NCBI GenBank assembly: GCA_905182935.1
Contig: CAJJDL010000027.1
Location: 1-5,787 of the forward strand
Direction: 5' to 3'
Source: an uncultured Nitrospinaceae bacterium
Lineage (GTDB): Bacteria; Nitrospinota; Nitrospinia; Nitrospinales; VA-1
DNA: 5,787 bases
Every line of letters begins with the position of its first letter. Position 1 is the first letter of the stretch. A model generated the notes under the pieces. The model searched no databases. It was not told the origin of the DNA and saw nothing but the letters and a program-made list of their open reading frames with translations. Below, one piece after another: positions 1 through 5,394 of the stretch. The translations under genes and the position numbers were made by a program.

Positions 1-2
1 TA

Positions 3-197
3 TCGTCTCAAACCGTTCTTATGAAGATTAATAAAAAAATCATAGAAGGTCTCAATCCATCGGCCCAAATAAAATTTCACAAACAATTGCTTTTATCTCT
101 CGCTAGCCATTTAGATCAAATGAATAGCCAGTATGTAGATTTGGAATTTAAGTATGATGCGTTGAAAATCAAGAACTTGAAAGAGGCTGGGGTATAA
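3..197 (+). CDS. C-terminal fragment of an unidentified protein, possibly the end of a cyclic nucleotide-binding domain
   Basis: The frame is open from the window edge to a TAA at 195-197 and encodes 64 residues. An ATG lies at 21, but the frame continues upstream of it and no Shine-Dalgarno sequence precedes it, so this is most likely the 3' end of a longer gene that starts outside the window. The visible piece has a short hydrophobic strand (TVLMKI) followed by helical, charged sequence (NPSAQIKFHKQLLLSLASHL) and ends in AGV. The pattern resembles the last strand and the C-terminal helices of cyclic nucleotide-binding (Crp-like) sensor domains, but this is recalled resemblance only and no ligand-binding loop is in view. 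It could equally be another helical protein, or a 58-residue protein starting at 21. Confidence 0.5.
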   Translation, partial: SSQTVLMKINKKIIEGLNPSAQIKFHKQLLLSLASHLDQMNSQYVDLEFKYDALKIKNLKEAGV

Positions 198-492
198 TTA
201 TTTATCATGATGTAGTCGACTCAGTAGGGCTAATAGAAAGAGAAGTAATGCGGGCAATTATCAAAGTGAAATCTAAGAGTCGCTGTTCATAGAGAACCCT
301 CTTGTAACTTAAATACCAGTAACAATATTTCAGAAAATGATAAGCAATGGAACTATTATATGCAGGAATAAAAAAATATCCCGTTATTCCTAGAAATTGT
401 GACCTATGTATGTGAAATAGGGGATTTTCGTATTTCTCTTCTGTATTTGGAAGTGTGTAAGCTGGAACAAGCTGAGTCAATGCCAGAAAATC
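198..492. other. Gene-free stretch
   Basis: I find no convincing gene in this stretch. All plus-strand frames are broken by frequent stops just after the upstream gene ends. The minus strand has one open frame of 91 codons (205-480), but it begins at a TTG without a Shine-Dalgarno sequence, starts right beside a terminator hairpin, and resembles nothing I recognise. The stretch lies between the end of the partial plus-strand gene and the terminator downstream of the initiator tRNA, so it is probably a convergent intergenic region. A decayed gene cannot be excluded. No repeats shared with the rest of the window were seen. Confidence 0.5.
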
Positions 493-529
493 AAAAAGGC
501 TTGGGAGCGATCTGTCTCCAAGCCTTTTT
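493..529. terminator. Bidirectional rho-independent terminator
   Basis: A perfect 12-bp stem pairs AAAAAGGCTTGG (493-504) with CCAAGCCTTTTT (518-529) around a 13-nt loop. On the plus strand the stem runs into a T tract (525-531). On the minus strand it ends in five T, then GA, then four more T (487-497). It therefore can end transcripts from both sides: the initiator tRNA on the minus strand, whose 3' end is only 5 bp away, and the partial plus-strand gene from the left. Confidence 0.85.
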
Positions 530-534
530 TTATT

Positions 535-611
<77 letters not shown>

Positions 612-661
612 TCGATATAAATTTTAACGCCACCTAGTTTTTTAAATCAGTAGAGTGATGA

Positions 662-689
662 ACCCTATAGGTTTTCTAGTTTTTGTCAA
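662..689 (-). promoter_or_regulatory. Probable sigma-70-type promoter of the initiator tRNA gene
   Basis: On the minus strand a perfect -35 hexamer TTGACA (684-689) is followed by a 16-bp spacer and the -10-like hexamer TAGGGT (662-667), which keeps the most important T, A and final T. Transcription would begin near 655, giving a leader of about 44 nt ahead of the mature tRNA 5' end for RNase P to remove. An overlapping TATAGG would need a 14-bp spacer and is less likely. Strength and use are inferred from the sequence alone. Confidence 0.6.
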
Positions 690-714
690 GCGATCATTCG
701 ATTGAAAATTTCAC

Positions 715-749
715 AATGAGTAGAAGTGAGTAGTTTACTTCTACTCATT
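715..749. repeat. Perfect 13-bp inverted repeat
   Basis: AATGAGTAGAAGT (715-727) is exactly mirrored by ACTTCTACTCATT (737-749) with a 9-nt centre. The motif GAGTAG occurs twice in a row (718-723 and 728-733), so the left arm also holds a short direct repeat. It lies downstream of the ferredoxin terminator and upstream of the tRNA promoter. Neither side has a proper T tract, so it is a poor classical terminator. It may be a backup mRNA-end hairpin, an operator or a dispersed palindromic repeat. Confidence 0.7.
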
Positions 750-760
750 AATAAAAAAGT

Positions 761-794
761 CTGCTCGAGCACAATCAAGAAAATACTCGAGCAG
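761..794 (-). terminator. Rho-independent terminator of the ferredoxin gene
   Basis: CTGCTCGAG (761-769) and CTCGAGCAG (786-794) form a perfect 9-bp stem with a 16-nt loop. On the minus strand the stem is followed by AC and a run of six T (752-758 region), as expected for intrinsic termination. It begins 24 bp past the ferredoxin stop codon. Confidence 0.8.
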
Positions 795-818
795 CATTCA
801 TCTATAATGTTACTTATA

Positions 819-1145
819 TTATAAGCTAGCGTTTTTTCGGTTGGGATTATGAAATAACGAAGTCTCAGCAGTTAAGTCTGCTAAAGCAGGAAACTCTTGA
901 TCCGTGTGTATTTTTTTAGCTTTTTCCAAAAGCACTTCTTCTGTCTCCTTATCATCTTCGTTAGGTATGCAGCAATCCACTGGACAAACTTCTTGGCAGG
1001 CCTCTTCTCCGTGAAAGCCTACGCATTCTGTACAAAGATCAGCGTCAATTTCATAGAAGTCTTCTCCCTCAGAAATAGCACCGTTAGGACATTCGGGTTC
1101 ACATACACCGCAGTTAATGCATTCGTCAGTGATGAGTGTTGACAT
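819..1145 (-). CDS. 2[4Fe-4S] ferredoxin, Allochromatium/YfhL type
   Basis: This is a 108-residue cytoplasmic electron carrier with two 4Fe-4S clusters. Cysteines at 9, 12, 15 and 19 (CxxCxxCxxxCP) and at 38, 41, 50 and 54 (CxxC-x8-CxxxCP), plus an extra one at 58, match the layout of Allochromatium vinosum ferredoxin shifted by one residue, including the eight-residue insert in the second motif. By that model cluster I uses Cys 9, 12, 15 and 54, and cluster II uses Cys 19, 38, 41 and 50. Such ferredoxins carry low-potential electrons, but the partner here is unknown and no oxidoreductase gene is adjacent. The protein is about 20 residues longer than typical YfhL proteins because of a polar C-terminal tail, roughly residues 62-108. 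The ATG at 1145 is supported by AAGGA at 1153-1157. The gene stands alone, with a terminator at 761-794. Confidence 0.95.
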   Translation of the reverse strand: MSTLITDECINCGVCEPECPNGAISEGEDFYEIDADLCTECVGFHGEEACQEVCPVDCCIPNEDDKETEEVLLEKAKKIHTDQEFPALADLTAETSLFHNPNRKNASL

Positions 1146-1222
1146 ATTTATTTTCCTTTTTTGTTAGTTTGAATATTAAAATTGTTAATTTTTTGACTGA
1201 GCTTTTATATCGTAAAGATTCG

Positions 1223-1258
1223 CCTAATATATATGCAAATCAAATTTTTGTTATTAGG
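1223..1258. repeat. CCTAATA/TATTAGG inverted repeat in the divergent spacer
   Basis: CCTAATA (1223-1229) is mirrored by TATTAGG (1252-1258) across 22 bp of very AT-rich sequence. A further CCTAAT occurs at about 1354-1359. The pair sits between the divergent ferredoxin and solute-binding protein genes, where regulatory sites would be expected. In such AT-rich DNA a 7-bp inverted repeat may be chance. No clear promoter for the ferredoxin gene could be picked out in this spacer. Confidence 0.3.
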
Positions 1259-1395
1259 TCACAATATTTCTTGTAGCTCAATATACCTTATAATATATGA
1301 GATATATAAATATTTGGTCCGCAAGTCAAGAAAAATATATTAATTATCCTTAACCTAATTATTTTTATAAAAATTCTTCAAATATCCAATATGCT

Positions 1396-1424
1396 TTGTT
1401 CCTCTTTATACCATTTGTTATGAT
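1396..1424 (+). promoter_or_regulatory. Candidate promoter abutting the start codon of the solute-binding protein gene
   Basis: TTGTTC (1396-1401) and TATGAT (1419-1424) are separated by exactly 17 bp, a good sigma-70-like arrangement. A start site about seven bases downstream of the -10 box falls on or next to the ATG at 1430, so the transcript would be leaderless. This matches the absence of a Shine-Dalgarno sequence. A 10-bp palindrome, TGATTAATCA (1421-1430), overlaps the -10 box and the first base of the ATG and could be an operator half or chance. An additional promoter further upstream in the spacer remains possible. Confidence 0.4.
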
Positions 1425-1429
1425 TAATC

Positions 1430-3577
1430 ATGTTTGTTAAACGAATTTTAATATATTTCCCGCTATTTCTAATAGTTTTTTTAGCGCAGTCTTTTTTTTG
1501 GGTCCCTAATTACGATAAACAAGCAGTAGGAAACCCAGAGCGTCTCAAAAAATACATCCATGGTTCCTCCGGGGATGCGGAAATTCTCAATCCAATTCTT
1601 AGTGCGGATTCTGCTAGTAGTTCAATAAATAATTTAATTTTCGATGGGTTGATTTCGTTAGATGACAAACTTGAATATACGCAACGTTTAGCGACTTCCT
1701 GGGTTCATGAAGAGGAGGCTTTTTTGGTGGTTGATTCTCGCTACCTTCTGAAGCAAATCAATAAGCCTTTACTAAATACTAAAGATTTGGTTAGTTATAT
1801 AAAAAACTCATTAAAGGACAATAAAGAGTGGATTGAGAATATTAAGAATATTGAGATAGTACCGAGCCAGATTGTTCATGGGTCAATTGAGGTGCCAATT
1901 TATAATGCTAATGGATCATTGAAAAATTTAAAAGGACGTCCGCTAAAAGAAACATTGCCATATAAATTAAAATACCCCAATCGTATAAAGTTTACTCTTG
2001 AGCATGTGGATCAAGATTTTTTTAATCCAATCATAAAACTAATTGGAAAAAAATATTATGATTCATTTCCCTATGATGATTTTATTAGTACAGAAAATAG
2101 AATTCAGCGCGAACGACTAAGACCTTATTTTGCGGAAATTTTTAATATAACGGAACATAACCCGGTAATAGTTTTTAATCTGAGACGTGGAGTTCACTTT
2201 CACGATGGTCACGAATTTAATTCTGGAGATGTAGTGTTTACTTACAGATCTATTATGGATGTAAAAACTGCTTCTCCTCGCCGTTCCGATTATGAGCCTG
2301 TAAAGTTTGCTATAGCTCAAGGTCCTCACAAGGTAAGGGTTACTTATAAGCGGTTATTTTCACCAGCTATTAATTCTTGGTCTATGGGTATTTTACCTGA
2401 ACATCTCCTTAACCCAGAGGCCTTGAGGCAGGAAGCATTTTCTCGTAACCTGGATCCTGAAAATTTTACTATTCGAGACAGTCACTTTAATCGTAACCCT
2501 GTAGGGACAGGGCCTTTTAAATTTAATAAATGGAAGTCTGATGAAACGATACGCTTAAGGCGGAACGATGATTATTGGGAAGGGCCTCCCGAATATCAAG
2601 AATATATTATGCGCATAATTCCAGATCCTCTTACCAGGGAAATGGAGTTTTACGCTGGTGCTGTTGATAACTATAATGTTGAACCCCATCAATTAGCTCG
2701 TTTTAAAAAAGAGGAAAAATACCAGAGTTTCTCCAGTTTGGGTTATTTTTATTCTTATATTGGATATAATTTAAGAAATCCACTTTTTAGCTCACCTGAT
2801 GTTCGCAGAGCATTGGGTATGGCTATTGATGTAGATCAGATCATCAAGCATGTTCTTTATGGAGAAGGTGAGAGGGTAACCGGGCCTTACGCGAAAATGA
2901 CTGACTGGTATGACCAGGAAGTACAGCCGCTCCCTTATGATCCTGATGGTGCACTTAAAATACTCCATAATCTGGGCTGGAAAAAGAACAAAAATGGTTT
3001 CCTTGAGAAAGGTGGAAATATATTTGAATTCAATCTCATTACTAATAATGGAAATTCTATTCGTAAAAACATTCTTACCATTGCTCAAAACAGTTGGAGA
3101 AAGATTGGAATTAAGTGTAATACTCAAGTATTTGAATGGGCAGTTTTCTTGAAAGACTTTGTCAATACTCATAACTTTGATGCGATTGTTCTAGGGTGGA
3201 GTATGGGTGTTGATCCAGACTTGTTTCAGATTTGGCATTCTAGCCAGAGTGGGAAGCGCCAGCTTAACTTTGTTGGTTATGAAAATCTAGAAGCAGACCG
3301 CCTTATTGTTCAAATTCGGCAAGAGTATGACAAAAAAAAACAAATCAACTTGACTAAGAAATTACATCAAATAATTGCAATTGACCAGCCCTACACATTT
3401 CTTTACGTCAACAAGTCTACTCAACTGTTAGATAAGAAAATTGTTATTGTCGAGCCTAAGTTGGATGGAAAAGAAAAATACGTAAAGATTTATCCTACGC
3501 GTGATGGAGGAATAAATTATTATTTTAATAAATGGAGAAAACTTAACTTTGTTCCGCAGTTTAATGATTTAAATTAA
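1430..3577 (+). CDS. ABC transporter substrate-binding protein, family 5 (peptide/nickel type), long-insert subfamily
   Basis: This 715-residue exported protein should capture oligopeptides or similar ligands in the periplasm for an ABC importer. Residues 1-21 form a signal peptide (basic MFVKR, hydrophobic core, AQS before a possible signal peptidase I cut). There is no lipobox, and the only Cys is at 563, so it is not a lipoprotein. Family-5 landmarks run in order: NPILSADSASSSINNLIFDGL (54-74 region), FNLRRGVHFHDG (249-260), GDVVFTYRSIMD (266-277), NPVGTGPFKF (356-365), RLRRNDDYW (375-383), DVRRALGMAID (457-467) and VDPDLFQIWHS (594-604). Between LATSW (87-91) and the HFHDG region lie about 150 extra residues not found in typical OppA or DppA, which are near 540 residues. 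I recall this insert from some deltaproteobacterial and planctomycete relatives. Permease and ATPase genes are absent from the window. ATG 1430 is the only start that keeps the signal peptide, because an in-frame TGA lies at 1421. It has no Shine-Dalgarno sequence. The ligand is unknown. Confidence 0.93.
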   Translation: MFVKRILIYFPLFLIVFLAQSFFWVPNYDKQAVGNPERLKKYIHGSSGDAEILNPILSADSASSSINNLIFDGLISLDDKLEYTQRLATSWVHEEEAFLVVDSRYLLKQINKPLLNTKDLVSYIKNSLKDNKEWIENIKNIEIVPSQIVHGSIEVPIYNANGSLKNLKGRPLKETLPYKLKYPNRIKFTLEHVDQDFFNPIIKLIGKKYYDSFPYDDFISTENRIQRERLRPYFAEIFNITEHNPVIVFNLRRGVHFHDGHEFNSGDVVFTYRSIMDVKTASPRRSDYEPVKFAIAQGPHKVRVTYKRLFSPAINSWSMGILPEHLLNPEALRQEAFSRNLDPENFTIRDSHFNRNPVGTGPFKFNKWKSDETIRLRRNDDYWEGPPEYQEYIMRIIPDPLTREMEFYAGAVDNYNVEPHQLARFKKEEKYQSFSSLGYFYSYIGYNLRNPLFSSPDVRRALGMAIDVDQIIKHVLYGEGERVTGPYAKMTDWYDQEVQPLPYDPDGALKILHNLGWKKNKNGFLEKGGNIFEFNLITNNGNSIRKNILTIAQNSWRKIGIKCNTQVFEWAVFLKDFVNTHNFDAIVLGWSMGVDPDLFQIWHSSQSGKRQLNFVGYENLEADRLIVQIRQEYDKKKQINLTKKLHQIIAIDQPYTFLYVNKSTQLLDKKIVIVEPKLDGKEKYVKIYPTRDGGINYYFNKWRKLNFVPQFNDLN

Positions 3578-3582
3578 AACTG
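3557..3582. terminator. Weak AT-rich hairpin in the convergent gap
   Basis: CAGTTTAAT (3557-3565) can pair with ATTAAAACTG (3573-3582) with one bulged base. The hairpin overlaps the last codons and the stop of the solute-binding protein gene. It is the only structure I see between the two convergent genes, which are just 14 bp apart. It lacks a T tract on either strand, so efficient intrinsic termination is doubtful and the two transcripts may overlap at their 3' ends. Confidence 0.25.
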
Positions 3583-3591
3583 ATTAATCGT

Positions 3592-4725
3592 TCATTTAAA
3601 AACCCTGCGTTGTAAATATATTTCGATAGTATTCTTAGCATTGCTGGCGACAGCAATGTCGGTCATGGCATCGTTGTTAAAGTCTCCACTTGTTATGGCA
3701 AGCGGTGTGCCACCATCGACAAAGTAATCACGAGTCGGATGTTGAAAATGCCCGTCAGCACTTCTTGCTATAAAGGAGAAATTACTGCTCCGCGAATTAG
3801 CAACAGCGACGTCAGTCATGTTGTCAGAGTTGAAATGACCTGCTGTAAGCGAAATGGGCCCACCTCCGCCAGAGAAGATGACTTCATTTTCGAAAGTCCC
3901 ATCACCTCGTGAAATAAGCATATACATGTTATCCCCTTGCCCAGAGCTAAAGACTAAGTCTTGCAAACCATTATTGTTCATGTCTTTTGTGATTAAAATT
4001 AAAGGAGATAGGTTTTTCGAAAAACTTACCGGCTTTGAAAATGTGCCATCACCATTCCCTTTAAAAAGCCGTATGCCACTTGAGGAGGAACTATGAGTTG
4101 CTAAAATAATATCTACCTTACTATCGTCATTAAAATCCCCAACGACTCCGGAAAGAGACCGAGATACAGTTGGGTATATTTTTTCTTTTTTAAACAAACC
4201 GTTTCCCGAGCCGAGAAAAATTTCCATTTTATTAAAGGTAAGAGTTACAGCCACATCAAGGTTCCCATCATTGTTAAAGTCTGCAGGAATAATCGCAAGA
4301 GGAATTCTGCCAGTCAGAACTCTTGGCATTCTCCGGAAGGCGCCATTTCCATAACCAAGAAGTACAGTGAATAGTCCTGACCCACGAGAGTTAGTTAGGA
4401 GGTCTGGGATTCCATCATTGTTGACATCACCACTGACAATAACTGTGGGTTCGGAACCAACTGAGAAAGTTAGTGTTTTTTTAAAGGTTCCGTCACCGAT
4501 ACCCAATAGAATAGATAGTGTATTGTTTTTAGTGTTAGCAGTTACTAAGTCTAAAGAACCATCCAAATTTAAATCTGTAGTGAGAATATCAGCAGGCCCG
4601 TTACCAACTTTTAATACTTTGAATTTATAGAGTACATTTGGAGGAGGGGAGGGGAGTTCAATTTGGCATCCTAATAATATAAAGAGAGACGTTAATGCCA
4701 GTATAGTTTTTACTTTATTATGCAT
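3592..4725 (-). CDS. Lipoprotein with seven FG-GAP/VCBS repeats (predicted beta-propeller)
   Basis: This 377-residue protein begins with a lipoprotein signal peptide ending in the lipobox LLGC. Cys20 would be lipidated, and the following Gln favours outer-membrane sorting. A Pro-rich linker (LPSPPP) leads to seven repeats of about 49 residues. Their calcium-loop motifs start at residues 51, 100, 149, 197, 248, 297 and 348, and several repeats carry a GNGDGTF-like turn. Seven such repeats can close one seven-bladed propeller as in integrin-like FG-GAP domains. The first three loops are canonical DxNxDGxxD. Later ones are altered: DFNDDSKVD, DMNNNGLQD, HFNSDNMTD and DFNNDAMTD. No catalytic domain is fused, so a surface binding, adhesion or scaffold role is an inference. 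The ATG at 4725 is fixed by an in-frame stop at 4735-4737 and the need for the signal peptide. No Shine-Dalgarno sequence is seen. It converges on the solute-binding protein gene and diverges from rpsF. Confidence 0.9.
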   Translation of the reverse strand: MHNKVKTILALTSLFILLGCQIELPSPPPNVLYKFKVLKVGNGPADILTTDLNLDGSLDLVTANTKNNTLSILLGIGDGTFKKTLTFSVGSEPTVIVSGDVNNDGIPDLLTNSRGSGLFTVLLGYGNGAFRRMPRVLTGRIPLAIIPADFNNDGNLDVAVTLTFNKMEIFLGSGNGLFKKEKIYPTVSRSLSGVVGDFNDDSKVDIILATHSSSSSGIRLFKGNGDGTFSKPVSFSKNLSPLILITKDMNNNGLQDLVFSSGQGDNMYMLISRGDGTFENEVIFSGGGGPISLTAGHFNSDNMTDVAVANSRSSNFSFIARSADGHFQHPTRDYFVDGGTPLAITSGDFNNDAMTDIAVASNAKNTIEIYLQRRVFK

Positions 4726-4843
4726 TGAAAGTGTTTAGCATGATTAACAACATTTAAATAGTCTCTGATTTATCTATAAAAATTAACTTAAAATAGCTTG
4801 ATTTCAATTTAAGTGTATGCAACAATGGCTACCCTATTATTAT

Positions 4844-4900
4844 CCCCTCGCTTCAGCCTATATAGGTTGGGGCTATCCTTAAACCGTGAGGAGGAATGAG
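4844..4900 (+). promoter_or_regulatory. rpsF leader, possible S6:S18 autoregulatory element
   Basis: The leader can form an inner hairpin, CAGCCT (4854-4859) with AGGTTG (4864-4869). An outer helix pairs CCTC (4846-4849) with GAGG (4888-4891), which is part of the Shine-Dalgarno sequence. The unpaired 3' side between the two carries AAACCG (CCG at 4884-4886). Known S6:S18 leader motifs have two helices flanking an asymmetric loop with a conserved CCG on the 3' side, and binding of the S6:S18 complex there represses translation. Position and layout fit that model. The outer helix is only 4 bp and alternative folds exist (CCCC 4844-4847 with GGGG 4869-4872), so this is a hypothesis. Confidence 0.4.
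4889..4894 (+). promoter_or_regulatory. Strong Shine-Dalgarno sequence that fixes the rpsF start
   Basis: AGGAGG lies six bases before the TTG at 4901. A longer in-frame reading from a GTG at 4886 would begin MRRNEL and place this ribosome-binding site inside the gene, so the TTG start is preferred. The ATG at 4896 is out of frame and meets a stop after two codons. Confidence 0.9.
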
Positions 4901-5317
4901 TTGAGATCCTACCAGAGTGTCCTTATTCTTAAAGCAGACTTGGATGAAGCCCAAGTTGATCTAGCCCTTGAAAAAATAACCGAGTTTTTGGCTAAATATA
5001 ATGGCTCTTTCCTGAAAGTAGAAAAATGGGGGAAGAAGCGTTTGGCCTATCGGGTAAAAAAAAGCCGTTTTGGACATTACATTAATCTATATCATACGTG
5101 CGAGAGTTCAAAGGTATCTAGTTTAGAGTTAGATCTAAAATTGTACGACCTTGTCTTAAAGTTTCTTGTCATTCGGTTAGATGACTCTGAGGTTAAAAGA
5201 GCAATGGACCGGGAATACGTAGGTGATTCCGATAAAAAGATTGAGAATAAAAAAGATGAAAAGTCTGAAAACATAAAAGATGAAAAGTCTGAAAATGTAA
5301 AGGAAGTTTCTTCTTAA
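4901..5317 (+). CDS. rpsF: 30S ribosomal protein S6
   Basis: S6 binds the central domain of 16S rRNA as a heterodimer with S18 in the small-subunit platform. From the TTG at 4901 the product has 138 residues and starts MRSYQSVLIL, as S6 proteins typically do. Family landmarks are KWGKKRLAYRVKKSRFGHYI (42-61) and LYDLVLKFLVIRLD (81-94), covering the ferredoxin-like S6 fold to about residue 95. The C-terminal tail (about 105-138) is lysine/glutamate-rich, probably disordered, and contains two copies of KDEKSEN encoded by a 24-bp tandem repeat. S6 tails vary widely between bacteria, and E. coli S6 has a glutamate tail added to by RimK. The gene is first in a plus-strand unit, with ssb 77 bp downstream. 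rpsR, often next, is not in view. Translation is probably autoregulated through the leader. Confidence 0.97.
   Translation: MRSYQSVLILKADLDEAQVDLALEKITEFLAKYNGSFLKVEKWGKKRLAYRVKKSRFGHYINLYHTCESSKVSSLELDLKLYDLVLKFLVIRLDDSEVKRAMDREYVGDSDKKIENKKDEKSENIKDEKSENVKEVSS
5251..5295 (+). repeat. 24-bp-period tandem repeat in the rpsF tail
   Basis: GATGAAAAGTCTGAAAA occurs at 5255-5271 and again, unchanged, at 5279-5295. Four A precede each copy, so 21 bases are identical at a 24-base period. Being a multiple of three, it repeats eight residues (KDEKSEN plus Ile or Val) without shifting the frame. The preceding KKIEN may be a decayed third copy. Confidence 0.9.
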
Positions 5318-5342
5318 GGGGAAATATTAAAAAACAAGTAAT

Positions 5343-5351
5343 TGTTATAAT
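5343..5351 (+). promoter_or_regulatory. Possible extended -10 promoter before ssb
   Basis: TGTTATAAT (5343-5351) is a perfect extended -10 element (TGnTATAAT) in the 77-bp rpsF-ssb gap. No good -35 box lies 17 bp upstream, as expected for extended -10 promoters. A start near 5358 would give ssb a leader of about 37 nt and some independence from rpsF. The surrounding DNA is very AT-rich, so a chance match is possible. Confidence 0.35.
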
Positions 5352-5394
5352 TTGATAAACCTTAATAAAGTTATCCAATTGGATTTGTTGAGCT

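Noticed and set aside
205..480. Minus-strand open frame of 91 codons in the gene-free stretch
   Set aside because: It starts at TTG, has no Shine-Dalgarno sequence, begins beside the tRNA terminator, and shows no recognisable motif. Aromatic- and serine-rich translation is common for non-coding AT-rich DNA.
897..1142. Plus-strand open frame opposite the ferredoxin gene
   Set aside because: It lies entirely antisense to a gene with nine correctly placed cysteines and is a shadow frame.
1193..1230. TTGACT followed by TAATAT as a plus-strand promoter in the divergent spacer
   Set aside because: The spacing is 26 bp, too long for a sigma-70 promoter. A nearer TAAAGA has only 14 bp, and the site would be over 200 bp from the gene.
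2792..3172. Minus-strand open frame of 126 codons inside the solute-binding protein gene
   Set aside because: It is antisense to conserved family-5 coding sequence (DVRRALGMAID and beyond) and has no support of its own.
4886..4900. GTG at 4886 as the rpsF start
   Set aside because: It would put the AGGAGG ribosome-binding site inside the gene and add five residues (MRRNE) before the MRSYQ start typical of S6.
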